Assembly (NCBI RefSeq): GCF_965227365.1
Contig: NZ_OZ245754.1
Location: forward strand, 4,774,001-4,838,000
Reading direction: 5' to 3'
Source: Hwanghaeella sp965227365
Lineage (GTDB): Bacteria > Pseudomonadota > Alphaproteobacteria > UBA8366 > Aestuariispiraceae
Length of the DNA: 64,000 nt
Shown here: positions 27,351 through 36,730 of the stretch, in pieces
How the letters are laid out: the number at the start of each line of letters is the position of its first letter
Numbering within the stretch: the first letter of the stretch is position 1
Translations under genes and position numbers: made by a program
The notes under the pieces: generated by a model
Databases searched by the model: none
Seen by the model: the letters and a program-made list of their open reading frames with translations, nothing else
Told to the model about the DNA's origin: nothing

Positions 27351-29612
27351 ATGGCAAGCGACCGCATCACCGATCAGGAAGCGTTGCAGTTCCATGCGAC
27401 CGGCAGGCCCGGCAAAGTGGAGGTCACGCCGACCAAGCCGCTGACCACGCAACGCGAGCTCTCGCTTGCCTATTCCCCGGGCGTGGCGGTGCCTTGCCTG
27501 CGGATCGCCGAAGACCCCACGGCGGCGTACGATTACACGGCGCGCGGCAACATGGTCGCGGTCATCTCGAACGGCACCGCGGTGCTCGGCCTCGGCAATA
27601 TTGGGGCGCTCGCCTCCAAGCCGGTGATGGAAGGCAAGGCCGTGCTGTTCAAACGGTTCGCCGATGTCGATTCCATCGACCTCGAGCTGGATACCGAAGA
27701 CGTGGACGAATTCGTCAACTGCGTTCGCTTCCTGGGGCCGAGCTTCGGCGGCATCAATCTGGAAGACATCAAGGCGCCGGAATGTTTCATCATCGAACAG
27801 CGCCTGCGTGAAGTGATGAACATCCCGGTCTTCCATGACGACCAGCACGGCACGGCCATCATCGCCGCCGCCGGCTTGATCAACGCCCTGCATCTGACGG
27901 GTCGCGACATCAAGACGACGAAACTGGTGGTGAACGGGGCCGGCGCCGCCGCGATCGCCTGCGTCGAACTGGTGAAGGCGATGGGTATGGGGGCCGACAA
28001 TGTCGTCATGTGCGACAGTAAGGGCGTCATCTATCAAGGCCGTGAAGAGGGCATGAACCAATGGAAGTCCGCCCATGCGGCGAAGACCGACGCGCGGACG
28101 CTGGAAGACGCGATGAAGGGGGCCGACGTCTTCTTCGGCCTGTCGGTCAAGGGCGCGGTGACGCCCGCCATGGTCGAAAGCATGGGTGAAAAACCGATCA
28201 TCTTCGCGATGGCGAACCCGGATCCGGAAATCACGCCGGACGAAGTGAAAACCGTGCGCAGCGATGCCATCGTCGCGACCGGCCGATCGGACTATCCGAA
28301 CCAGGTCAACAACGTTCTGGGGTTCCCTTATATTTTCCGCGGCGCGCTCGACGTGCGCGCGTCGACCATCAACGACGCGATGAAGATCGCGGCGGCCGAG
28401 GCGATTGCCGAACTGGCCCGCGAGGACGTGCCGGACGAAGTGGCGGCGGCCTATGGCGGTCGGCGGCTGCGTTACGGGTCGGAATACATCATTCCGGTGC
28501 CGTTCGACCCGCGTCTGATCGTCGCCGTGCCGGAAAAGGTCGCCCGCGCGGCGATGGATTCCGGTGTCGCGACACGGCCGATCATCGATATCGAGACCTA
28601 TCGGTCGGAATTGAAATCGCGCCTCGATCCGACGGCGTCGATGCTAAACCTGATCTTCGACAAGGTCCGGGCCAATCCGCGTCGTGTCATCTTCGCGGAA
28701 GGGGAGGAGGAACGCGCCATCCGCGCGGCCATTGCCTTCCGCAGCGAAGGCTACGGCACGCCGGTGCTGATCGGCCGGGAAGACCGGATTCAGGAAATGG
28801 TATCGACGCTGGGCCTGGGCTCGCTGGGCGGGATCGAGATCCATAACGCGCGCCTGTCGCGCGAGAATACGCGGTATACGGACTTCGTCTATAAGCGGTT
28901 GCAGCGCCAGGGCTTCCTCTACCGCGACTGCCAGCGCATGGTGAACCAGGACCGGAACATCTTCGCGGCCTGCATGGTGGCGATGGGCGATGGCGATGCC
29001 ATGGTCACCGGGCTGACCCGTAGTTTTTCGGTCTGCTATGACGCGATCACCCAGATCATCGATCCGGTCCCGGGCGAGCGGGTGATGGGCCTGATGGTCG
29101 CGATCGTTCGCGGGCGCACCTATTTCATTGCCGACACCAATATCCATACGGTGCCGACCCCGGAAGAACTGGCCGATATCGCGGTAGAGGCGGCCGAATA
29201 CGCCCGCAAGATGGGGCATGAACCGCGCGTGGCCTTCCTCTCGCATTCGACCTTCGGTAATCCGATGCTGGAAAACGACGATCGCCTGCGTGAGGCGGTG
29301 AGCATCCTGGACGACCGTGACATCGATTTCGAATATGACGGGGAAATGTCCGCGACCGCGGCCCTCAATTCCGATCTGATGAAGGAATTGTATCCGTTCT
29401 GCCGTCTGTCGGGGGCCGCCAACGTGCTGGTCATGCCGGCGCTGCATTCCGCCCATATCAGCACGCGCATGCTGAAGGAGGTCGGCGGCGGGACGATCCT
29501 GGGCCCGATGCTGCGCGGCCTGACGAAATCGGCGCAGATCGTCCCCTTGGGCGCCAGCGTCAACGATTGTGTCAGCATCGCCGCCCTTGCGGGGTATGAT
29601 TCGATCCGCTGA
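27351..29612 (+). CDS. maeB: NADP-dependent malic enzyme with C-terminal phosphotransacetylase-like domain
   Basis: 753 residues; oxidatively decarboxylates malate to pyruvate, supplying NADPH and C3 units. Residues 1-~430 are the malic enzyme part (SLAYSPGVAVPCLRI; catalytic region VFHDDQHGTAI; the NADP-binding VVNGAGAAAIACVELV). Residues ~435-753 are a PTA-like domain (RVIFAEGEEERAIRAA, MVTGLTR, GAANVLVMPALHSA) that in characterised homologues is regulatory and responds to acetyl-CoA. A strong GGAGGGG precedes the ATG. The gene is single-standing, divergent from mutS, and followed after 85 nt by phoR. Confidence 0.95.
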   Translation: MASDRITDQEALQFHATGRPGKVEVTPTKPLTTQRELSLAYSPGVAVPCLRIAEDPTAAYDYTARGNMVAVISNGTAVLGLGNIGALASKPVMEGKAVLFKRFADVDSIDLELDTEDVDEFVNCVRFLGPSFGGINLEDIKAPECFIIEQRLREVMNIPVFHDDQHGTAIIAAAGLINALHLTGRDIKTTKLVVNGAGAAAIACVELVKAMGMGADNVVMCDSKGVIYQGREEGMNQWKSAHAAKTDARTLEDAMKGADVFFGLSVKGAVTPAMVESMGEKPIIFAMANPDPEITPDEVKTVRSDAIVATGRSDYPNQVNNVLGFPYIFRGALDVRASTINDAMKIAAAEAIAELAREDVPDEVAAAYGGRRLRYGSEYIIPVPFDPRLIVAVPEKVARAAMDSGVATRPIIDIETYRSELKSRLDPTASMLNLIFDKVRANPRRVIFAEGEEERAIRAAIAFRSEGYGTPVLIGREDRIQEMVSTLGLGSLGGIEIHNARLSRENTRYTDFVYKRLQRQGFLYRDCQRMVNQDRNIFAACMVAMGDGDAMVTGLTRSFSVCYDAITQIIDPVPGERVMGLMVAIVRGRTYFIADTNIHTVPTPEELADIAVEAAEYARKMGHEPRVAFLSHSTFGNPMLENDDRLREAVSILDDRDIDFEYDGEMSATAALNSDLMKELYPFCRLSGAANVLVMPALHSAHISTRMLKEVGGGTILGPMLRGLTKSAQIVPLGASVNDCVSIAALAGYDSIR

Positions 29613-29697
29613 GGAAATTTCCAAAATCCGTAACGTTCGCCATATATGTCTGTTTTGTCTGACAGGCCGGGTGCCCCGGCCGGGTAAGGATTGAACG

Positions 29698-30912
29698 GTG
29701 AACGAAACTTTTTTGGCCGGATTGGCGATTGGCGTCGGCGCATCTGGGCTGGTTGCCTGGTTGATCATGCGCAAGCGCGACGCAAAGGCGCGCAGGCGCC
29801 TGGGGCAGGTCCGTGACGAATTGGAGGCGGCCCAGGTTACGCTGAAACAGGCCGCCCTCGAACACACTGCGGCCGAAGCGCTGGTCGAAAGCCTTCCCGC
29901 GCCGCTGTATCTGGTCGATGTCAATCTTCGGGTTCTGCGCGGAAATGCGGCGGGCACGTCGCTGATCGGCAAGGATCTGAACGGGCGGGAGTTTTCCGAC
30001 GGATTCCGACAGCCGGAACTTCTTACGACCGTGGCCCAGGCCATCACGGACGGGAAAAGCCTGAGCATGCGGCTTGAACTGCCCGTGCCGGTAGAACGCG
30101 CCTACCTGGTCCAGGTCGAACCGGTGAAACAGGACGCCGCGTCGGAATTCGAGGAGACCGAAGACGGTGGGGTGCCGGCGGCGCTTATCATGATGCTGGA
30201 CATTACGCCGGTCCTGAGGACCGAACAGTTGCGCGCGGATTTCGTCGCCAATGTCAGCCACGAGTTGCGCACACCGCTGACCAGTCTGATCGGGTTCATC
30301 GAAACCCTGCGCGGACCGGCCCGCGACGATATGGAGGCACAGGCGCGGTTCCTCGGCATCATGCAGGAACAGGCCGACCGCATGTACAGGCTGATCGCCG
30401 ATCTGTTGTCGCTCTCCCGGATCGAGATGGAGGAGCACAGCGTACCCCGCGGCCGGGTCGACCTTCCCCTGATCGCGCAGAAAGTCAGTGACGGCTTGGC
30501 GATCAAAGCGCGTGATCGCAACATGAAGGTAGTGATAGAGGCGCCGGCGAACCTGCCGCCGGTCGCGGGCGACGAGGATCAGTTGACCCAGGTCCTGCAG
30601 AACCTGATCGACAACGCGCTGAAATATGGCGAGCAGAATACCGATGTACATGTCCGCGCCGCGGTCAACGGGGAAATGGTGGAGCTCAGCGTCCGCGACC
30701 ATGGGCAGGGAATCCCGCGCGAACATCTGCCCAGACTGACTGAACGCTTCTACCGGGTGGATGCCGCGCGCTCACGCGAGATGGGTGGAACGGGCCTTGG
30801 ATTGGCGATTGTGAAGCACATCGTGAACCGTCATCGGGGCAAATTGACGATCACATCGAAACCGTCCTACGGCAGTACCTTTACTATATCATTTCCTGTC
30901 TGGAAGAAATGA
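29698..30912 (+). CDS. phoR: Phosphate regulon sensor histidine kinase PhoR
   Basis: 404 residues from a GTG start. One N-terminal hydrophobic segment (~3-21) with no periplasmic domain, as in PhoR; a PAS region (~65-155); HisKA with phospho-acceptor His188 in NVSHELRTPLTSLIGF; and HATPase with LIDNALKYGEQN, VRDHGQGIPREHL and GTGLGLAIVKHIV. It heads the locus phoR-pstSCAB-phoU-phoB, so its partner is PhoB 7 kb downstream. A 290-nt intergenic region with a possible Pho box separates it from pstS, suggesting separate low-level transcription of phoR. Confidence 0.94.
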   Translation: MNETFLAGLAIGVGASGLVAWLIMRKRDAKARRRLGQVRDELEAAQVTLKQAALEHTAAEALVESLPAPLYLVDVNLRVLRGNAAGTSLIGKDLNGREFSDGFRQPELLTTVAQAITDGKSLSMRLELPVPVERAYLVQVEPVKQDAASEFEETEDGGVPAALIMMLDITPVLRTEQLRADFVANVSHELRTPLTSLIGFIETLRGPARDDMEAQARFLGIMQEQADRMYRLIADLLSLSRIEMEEHSVPRGRVDLPLIAQKVSDGLAIKARDRNMKVVIEAPANLPPVAGDEDQLTQVLQNLIDNALKYGEQNTDVHVRAAVNGEMVELSVRDHGQGIPREHLPRLTERFYRVDAARSREMGGTGLGLAIVKHIVNRHRGKLTITSKPSYGSTFTISFPVWKK

Positions 30913-31021
30913 ACCGCGAAAACGCTACATACGTTCCACATATTTCAAAGAGTCCGATAATCTGTATAGACAAATATCTTTTTTATCGATTTTTGCCGAA
31001 TCCGGCCCCAGCGCAATAAAA

Positions 31022-31039
31022 CTGTAACAAAACATACAT
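31022..31039 (+). promoter_or_regulatory. Candidate Pho box upstream of pstS
   Basis: CTGTAAC-AAAA-CATACAT: a 7-4-7 layout resembling two PhoB half-sites; the first half matches CTGTCAT moderately, the second weakly. It is 164 nt before pstS in an otherwise AT-rich stretch. A perfect 6-bp hairpin CCCACG-GTAGAG-CGTGGG (31054-31071) follows and may sit in the leader. Confidence 0.35.
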
Positions 31040-31202
31040 ATTAAAGTCGCGCTCCCACGGTAGAGCGTGGGCCGAACGGCAGGTGACGTAGCGAAGACAT
31101 CGTGGCGTGCCTACACGAACGAAGAAAAAGTCGGAGCTATCTTTCCTACCTGTCCGCTCATGACCAGGCACACTATCCACACTAAACTCTGGGGTCCATT
31201 CC

Positions 31203-32240
31203 ATGAATCCTCTTCTTAAGACAGTCGCCGTTGCGGCGCTCGGCGTTGTAGCCCTTGCCGGCACCGCCCAGGCCCGCGACCAGATCCGCATCGTCGGTTC
31301 TTCCACGGTTTTCCCGTTCTCTACCGCGGTCGCCGAAAATTTCGGCAAGACCTCCAGCTTCAAGACGCCGGTCGTCGAATCCACCGGTTCCGGTGGCGGT
31401 CTGAAGCTGTTCTGCGCCGGCGTCGGCGTTGAGCATCCGGACATCACCAATGCCTCGCGCCGCATCAAGAAGTCGGAAGTCGAGCTTTGCGGCAAGAACG
31501 GTGTCGCGGACATCGTCGAAATCAAAGTCGGCTATGACGGCATCGTCATCGGCAACGCCAAGTCCGCCACGGACCTGAAGATCACGAAGGAACAGATCTT
31601 CCTGGCGCTCGCCAAGGAAATTCCGGATGCCGACGGCAACATGATCCCGAACCCGAACAAGAAATGGAGCGATATCGATCCGTCGCTGCCGAACAGCGCG
31701 ATCGAAGTCCTGGGTCCGCCCCCGACCTCCGGTACGCGTGACGCCTTCGTCGAGCTGGCCATGGAAGGCGGCGCGAAGAAGATTGAAGCCCTCGCCGCCC
31801 TTCGCAAGAAGGACAAGAAGGCTTTCGGCGCCATCGCCCATTCCATTCGTGAAGACGGTGCGTTCATCGAAGCCGGTGAGAACGACAACCTGATCGTCCA
31901 GAAGCTGGAAGCCAACCCGAACGCGTTCGGTATCTTCGGTTTCTCCTTCCTCGATCAGAACTCCGACAAGATCAAAGGTGCTGTCGTCGAAGGGTCCGAA
32001 CCGACCTTCGAAAACATCGCGGACGGCAAGTACGGCGTTTCCCGTTCTCTGTACTTCTACGTCAAGAAAGCTCATATCGGCGTCATTCCGGGTATCGAGG
32101 AATATCTCGCCGAGTTCACCAGCGAAAATGCCTGGGGCGACGAAGGATACCTGGCCGACAAGGGCCTGATCCCGATGCCGAAGGCCGAGCGTGAACAGTA
32201 CAAAGGCGCGGCGAAGGGTCTGACCCCGCTCGTTTTCTAA
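31203..32240 (+). CDS. pstS: Phosphate ABC transporter, periplasmic phosphate-binding protein PstS
   Basis: 345 residues with a signal peptide (1-24, cleavage after AQA) and no lipobox Cys, so a soluble periplasmic protein. The phosphate-binding loops are visible: IRIVGSSTVFPFS, ESTGSGGGLKLFC, ASRRIKKSE and GPPPTSGTRDAF. Two cysteines (LFCAGVG and ELCGKNG, ~30 residues apart) could form a disulfide. It is the first gene of pstSCAB-phoU-phoB and is followed by a very stable stem-loop without a U-run, which may keep PstS at higher levels than the permease subunits. Confidence 0.96.
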   Translation: MNPLLKTVAVAALGVVALAGTAQARDQIRIVGSSTVFPFSTAVAENFGKTSSFKTPVVESTGSGGGLKLFCAGVGVEHPDITNASRRIKKSEVELCGKNGVADIVEIKVGYDGIVIGNAKSATDLKITKEQIFLALAKEIPDADGNMIPNPNKKWSDIDPSLPNSAIEVLGPPPTSGTRDAFVELAMEGGAKKIEALAALRKKDKKAFGAIAHSIREDGAFIEAGENDNLIVQKLEANPNAFGIFGFSFLDQNSDKIKGAVVEGSEPTFENIADGKYGVSRSLYFYVKKAHIGVIPGIEEYLAEFTSENAWGDEGYLADKGLIPMPKAEREQYKGAAKGLTPLVF

Positions 32241-32541
32241 GACTTGGTTGCGTAGGGCCGGCGCCATTTGCGCCGGCCCGCCGCTTCCGCCGATACATGT
32301 ATTTGTTTGTCAATTTATCGCAATTCGGGGCCGGATCGCGGCGCCATACCGGGGGCGATTTTCCAATCCGAAAAGCCGGCTGGTTCGAACTCGGGAAAAC
32401 CAGCGCGGGCATTGCAAAGATACGATTGGGAATTCGGGCGAGTGTAACACGCCGGCATACAAGCCGGATGAATTAAGGCGAAGCGCCGCGCGTTGGCCAG
32501 ATCATAGGGCCAAAGCGTTATGCGGGGCGAGTGGGGCACAA
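32241..32541 (+). other. pstS-pstC intergenic region
   Basis: 301 nt without a credible gene. Its left end holds the stem-loop at 32255-32279; the rest shows an AT-richer patch at ~32295-32330 but no clear promoter. The frame upstream of pstC stays open through this region but lacks any transporter features. Confidence 0.55.
32255..32279 (+). promoter_or_regulatory. GC-rich stem-loop after pstS
   Basis: Perfect 10-bp stem GGGCCGGCGC (32255-32264) / GCGCCGGCCC (32270-32279) with a 5-nt loop, 14 nt past the pstS stop. No T-run follows, so processing or partial termination is more likely than full termination. Confidence 0.65.
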
Positions 32542-33924
32542 ATGACCGTCTTTGCTGTAATCCTGGCCGTGCTTGTGCTGGCCACCGTCTGGTACAAACT
32601 GGGGCAGTCCTATGCGCTGGGGCAGACCAGCGGCCGTGCCAGGGAACTGCACTCGCGTCCCGGCTATTACGGCACCTACACCGCCCTTTGGTGTGCTCTT
32701 CCCGCTTTCCTGTTGTTGGCCGTATGGCTGATCGCGCAAAACCCGATCATTACCGGCATGGTCATCTCCAGCTTGCCGGAAGCGCAACAGGCGCTGCCCG
32801 AAAACGAGCTCGGCCTGCTGCTGAACGATATCCGGAACCTGGCCACCGGTGATTTCACGCGCGAGAGCGTCGACCCGGATACGCTTGCCGCCGCCGATCG
32901 TTACGCGTCGCTGAAATCGACCAGCTTCATTATCATGACGGTCCTGACGCTCTCCGTCGGTGTCGTCGGCGGGTTCCTGGCGCGGGCACGGGTGATGCCC
33001 GAAATGCGCGCGCGGAACTCGGTCGAAAGGATCATCATGCTGCTGCTGATCGCGGCGTCGATGATCGCGATTTTCACCACCATCGGCATCGTCCTGTCGC
33101 TGTTGTTCGAAAGTTGGCGCTTCTTTCTGCAGGTTCCCTTTCAAGAATTCCTGTTTGGCCTGCAATGGTCGCCGCAGACCGCCCTGCGCGCCGATCAGGT
33201 CGGATCCTCCGGCGCGTTCGGCGCCATCCCGGTTTTCGCCGGCACCTTGCTGATCACTTTCATCGCCATGCTTGTCGCGGTGCCGGTCGGGCTGATGTCG
33301 GCCATTTACATGGCGGAATACGCGACCCCGAAATTCCGTTCCATCGTGAAGCCGATCCTGGAGATCCTGGCCGGTATCCCGACCGTGGTCTACGGGTTCT
33401 TCGCCGCGCTTACCGTGGCCCCGGTGGTCCGCAATATCGGTGAGTCGATCGGCCTGGAGGTCGCCTCGGAAAGCGCGCTTGCCGCCGGCCTCGTCATGGG
33501 CGTCATGATCATTCCATTTGTTTCCAGTCTGTCCGACGATGTCATTACGGCCGTCCCGCGATCGTTGCGCGAAGGGTCCTATGGGATGGGTGCGACGAAA
33601 TCGGAAACGATCCGCCAGGTGATCCTGCCCGCGGCTTTGCCGGGGATTGTCGGGTCCATCCTGCTGGCTGTCAGCCGTGCGATCGGCGAGACCATGATCG
33701 TGGTGATGGCCGCCGGCCTTGCCGCGAACCTGACGGCAAACCCCTTCGCCGCCGTGACGACGGTGACGGTGCAGATCGTGACACTGCTGGTCGGCGACCA
33801 GGAATTCGATAGTCCCAAGACACTCGCGGCCTTCGCGCTTGGGCTGGTGCTGTTCTTCATCACCCTGTGCCTGAACATCGTCGCCCTGCATGTCGTCCGC
33901 AAATATCGCGAGCAATACGACTGA
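32542..33924 (+). CDS. pstC: Phosphate ABC transporter permease PstC
   Basis: 460-residue inner-membrane permease from the ATG at 32542 (MTVFAVILAVLVLATVWY). It is larger than E. coli PstC (~320): an N-terminal span, a soluble stretch (~85-125, SLPEAQQALPENELGLL region) and further spans precede the conserved permease core. The core has the EAA-type coupling loop (VPRSLREGSYGMGATKSETI, followed by ILPAALPGIVGSILLAVSRA) and ending RAIGETMIVVMAAG. The open frame extends 98 codons upstream without hydrophobic or conserved features, so the later ATG is chosen. Confidence 0.94.
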   Translation: MTVFAVILAVLVLATVWYKLGQSYALGQTSGRARELHSRPGYYGTYTALWCALPAFLLLAVWLIAQNPIITGMVISSLPEAQQALPENELGLLLNDIRNLATGDFTRESVDPDTLAAADRYASLKSTSFIIMTVLTLSVGVVGGFLARARVMPEMRARNSVERIIMLLLIAASMIAIFTTIGIVLSLLFESWRFFLQVPFQEFLFGLQWSPQTALRADQVGSSGAFGAIPVFAGTLLITFIAMLVAVPVGLMSAIYMAEYATPKFRSIVKPILEILAGIPTVVYGFFAALTVAPVVRNIGESIGLEVASESALAAGLVMGVMIIPFVSSLSDDVITAVPRSLREGSYGMGATKSETIRQVILPAALPGIVGSILLAVSRAIGETMIVVMAAGLAANLTANPFAAVTTVTVQIVTLLVGDQEFDSPKTLAAFALGLVLFFITLCLNIVALHVVRKYREQYD

Positions 33925-33985
33925 TTGAAACGCCCGGTGCCGTTCGCAACGAAGACAGACGGATACGGATCGAGAGAGCAATACA

Positions 33986-35803
33986 ATGGCTGAACTGACA
34001 GATACGATGGGCGCGGACGGTTCCAAAAAAGGGATTGCCGAAGCCGTTCAAAAAGGCCTGAAGCGTCGTTACGGCAAGGAAGCCCGTTTCAAGTTCTACG
34101 GCCTCGCCGCCATCGGCTTCGCCATGCTCACTCTGGTCGTCCTGTTCACGACGATCATTTCCTCCGGTCTGGGCGCCTTCGTTCAATCCAAGTTGACCCT
34201 GGACGTCACTTTTTCGGCCGAAGACATCGATGCCAGCGATATCGGCGGCGGAAACTTCCGCAGCGTTGCGTTCGATGCGTTGCGTGCGGAATTTCCGAGC
34301 GCACCGAGCGGTCGACGAAGTCGCCCGCTGACGGAATTGCTGTCCTCGGGCGCGCCCTTCCAATTGCGGGAAATCGCCCTGGCCGATCCCAGCGTCGTGG
34401 GCAAAACCATTCCGATTGAAATGACGTTATCGGACGATGCGGACATTTTCCTGAAGGGGAAGATGACACAGGTTGAGGAAGTCCCGGTCCGCGGTGTCGG
34501 GTCCATCGTCGGCACGGAAGGAGAGGTCAAGATCGTCTCCACCGCGAATGACTTCCAACCTGTCCTGGCGGATGTGAAACAATCAATCTCCAACATGGCG
34601 GCTTCGGAGGAGCGCGAAGTGCAACGCGCCGAACGGCGCTTGGGGGCGATGGAAAACGAATTGTCGACCCTGCAATCGCGATTGCAGAGCGCCACGGGCG
34701 ATGAGGCGGCGTCTCTTCAGGAACAGATCGACTCTCTCCAGAACGACATTGCCGCCGTCGTCTACGAGCGGGACCAGGCCCAAGCCAGGGCGGCAGACCT
34801 CCGCAAGCGCGCGGCCGATCCGGGCGGCCCGGAACCGACGGACAGTTCGATGCCGAGCTACCTCGTCGCGATCAATAACGGCCTGATCAAGATCACATCG
34901 GTGAACAACGCGGAAATCCTCGGTGAGACAATCGTTGCGCTGGAAAAGGACGGTGACGTCCAGGGTGACGATTGGAAACTGCTGAAACTGGTGGTCCCGG
35001 AAAGCTCCCGCCGGCTGCACGACAATCAGATCGGCTGGCTCTGGACGTTGGAACAGCGCGGCAAGACCGAACAGGCCTTCAACACGACGCTCTTCAGTGC
35101 CGGCGACAGCCGCGAGCCCGAACTGGCGGGGATCTGGGGCGCTGCGGTCGGGTCTTTCTGGACCTTGCTTGTCACGTTGGCGCTCTCCTTCCCGATCGGT
35201 GTAATGGCTGCGGTCTATCTTGAGGAATTCGCCCCGAAGAACCGGTTGACCGATATCATCGAGGTGAACATCAACAACCTCGCCGCAGTGCCGTCGATCG
35301 TCTTTGGTCTCCTCGGCCTGGCGGTCTTCCTGAATTTCTTCGGATTGCCTCGATCGGCTCCGCTGGTCGGCGGTCTGGTGCTGACACTCATGACCCTGCC
35401 GACGATCATCATCGCCAGCCGTGCCGCATTGAAATCAGTGCCGCCGTCGATCCGGGAAGCGGCCTTGGGTATGGGGGCCAGCCGCTTGCAGGCCATGACC
35501 CATCATGTGCTGCCGTTGGCGCTGCCGGGAATGCTGACCGGAACCATCATCGGCATGGCCCAGGCGCTGGGCGAGACGGCGCCCCTGCTGATGATCGGGA
35601 TGATTGCCTTCATCGTCGACATTCCGGGCGGTCCGACCGATCCGGCCACCGTGCTGCCGGTGCAGATCTTCCTGTGGGCGGACGCCCCGGAACGCGCCTT
35701 CGTGGAACGGACCTCGGCGGCGATCATGGTATTGTTGGCATTCCTGATCACGATGAACCTCTCCGCAGTACTGCTGCGGAAGAAATTTGAAACCCGTTGG
35801 TAG
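33986..35803 (+). CDS. pstA: Phosphate ABC transporter permease PstA with large periplasmic coiled-coil insert
   Basis: 605 residues, about twice E. coli PstA (296). TM1 is at ~37-60 (FYGLAAIGFAMLTLVVLFTT, a DUF3333-like N-terminus). A ~320-residue soluble insert follows, with a strongly heptad-like stretch at ~200-275 (EREVQRAERRLGAMENELST, then SLQEQIDSLQNDIAAVVYER), before the five-span permease core starts at ~385 (WGAAVGSFWTLLVTLALSFP). The EAA loop is SIREAALGMGASRLQAMTHH and the end AQALGETAPLLMIGM is typical. By topology the insert should be periplasmic, where PstS docks. Confidence 0.93.
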   Translation: MAELTDTMGADGSKKGIAEAVQKGLKRRYGKEARFKFYGLAAIGFAMLTLVVLFTTIISSGLGAFVQSKLTLDVTFSAEDIDASDIGGGNFRSVAFDALRAEFPSAPSGRRSRPLTELLSSGAPFQLREIALADPSVVGKTIPIEMTLSDDADIFLKGKMTQVEEVPVRGVGSIVGTEGEVKIVSTANDFQPVLADVKQSISNMAASEEREVQRAERRLGAMENELSTLQSRLQSATGDEAASLQEQIDSLQNDIAAVVYERDQAQARAADLRKRAADPGGPEPTDSSMPSYLVAINNGLIKITSVNNAEILGETIVALEKDGDVQGDDWKLLKLVVPESSRRLHDNQIGWLWTLEQRGKTEQAFNTTLFSAGDSREPELAGIWGAAVGSFWTLLVTLALSFPIGVMAAVYLEEFAPKNRLTDIIEVNINNLAAVPSIVFGLLGLAVFLNFFGLPRSAPLVGGLVLTLMTLPTIIIASRAALKSVPPSIREAALGMGASRLQAMTHHVLPLALPGMLTGTIIGMAQALGETAPLLMIGMIAFIVDIPGGPTDPATVLPVQIFLWADAPERAFVERTSAAIMVLLAFLITMNLSAVLLRKKFETRW

Positions 35804-35889
35804 GGCATGACCCGCGCGCCCGGCTGGGCAAAAGGACCAAGAAAGTTTCAACAGGCCGACAAGCCTGGGCTTTTTGAAAGGATGGATCC

Positions 35890-36699
35890 ATGGCTGTAAC
35901 CGAAACCGACACGCAGGCGCCCGCCGCTTCCGTCGCGCCGAAACCTGCGAAGATGAAGGGTCGGGACGTGTGCGTCTTCTATGGTGAAAAACAGGCACTG
36001 TTCGATGTGGACATCGATATTGTCGAAAAAGAGGTCACGGCGCTGATCGGTCCGTCCGGTTGCGGCAAGTCGACCTTCCTGCGTTGCTTGAACCGGATGA
36101 ACGATGTGATCGACAGCTGCAGTGTCACCGGGTCCATTACCCTGGATACCGGCGACATTTACGACAAGGCGGTCGATGTCGTGCAATTGCGCGCGCGTGT
36201 CGGCATGGTTTTCCAGAAGCCGAACCCGTTCCCGAAATCGATCTACGACAATGTCGCCTACGGCCCGCGGATCCACGGCCTGGCCCGGGACAAGAACGAT
36301 CTGGATCAGATCGTCGAGAACAGCCTTCGCCGCGCCAGTATCTGGGAAGAAGTGAAGGATCGCCTCGACCAACCCGGTACCGGCCTGTCCGGCGGCCAGC
36401 AGCAGCGCCTTTGCATCGCCCGCGCCATTGCTGTCGAGCCTGAAGTAATCCTGATGGACGAACCTTGTTCGGCACTGGACCCGATCGCGACCGCCAAGAT
36501 CGAAGAACTTATCCACGAATTGCGGGAAAATTTCACCATCGCGATCGTTACCCACTCGATGCAGCAGGCGGCGCGCGTCTCGCAGAAGACCGCCTTCTTC
36601 CATCTTGGCAACCTAATCGAATACGGTGAAACCGAAGAGCTCTTCACGAATCCGAAGGACGAGAAGACGCAAGGCTACATCACCGGCCGGTTCGGCTGA
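35890..36699 (+). CDS. pstB: Phosphate ABC transporter ATP-binding protein PstB
   Basis: 269 residues. Walker A GPSGCGKST, Q-loop GMVFQKPNPFPKSIYDNVAY, signature LSGGQQQRLCIARAIAVEPE, Walker B VILMDEPCSALDPIA and switch His in IVTHSMQQAARVS are all intact. The first ~22 residues are an extra Ala/Pro-rich lead. The 86-nt gap after pstA contains a weak hairpin CAGGC-6-GCCTG followed by GGCTTTTT (35852-35875), which could attenuate slightly. It energises PstC-PstA and takes part in PhoR signalling with PhoU. Confidence 0.97.
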   Translation: MAVTETDTQAPAASVAPKPAKMKGRDVCVFYGEKQALFDVDIDIVEKEVTALIGPSGCGKSTFLRCLNRMNDVIDSCSVTGSITLDTGDIYDKAVDVVQLRARVGMVFQKPNPFPKSIYDNVAYGPRIHGLARDKNDLDQIVENSLRRASIWEEVKDRLDQPGTGLSGGQQQRLCIARAIAVEPEVILMDEPCSALDPIATAKIEELIHELRENFTIAIVTHSMQQAARVSQKTAFFHLGNLIEYGETEELFTNPKDEKTQGYITGRFG

Positions 36700-36730
36700 T
36701 CCGAACGGACGGCAACCCCAGGAGGCGGAC

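Noticed and set aside
32248..32541. N-terminal extension of PstC by 98 residues
   Set aside because: The extension is Arg/Cys-rich, not hydrophobic, includes the stem-loop after pstS, and the permease-like sequence begins exactly at the ATG at 32542.
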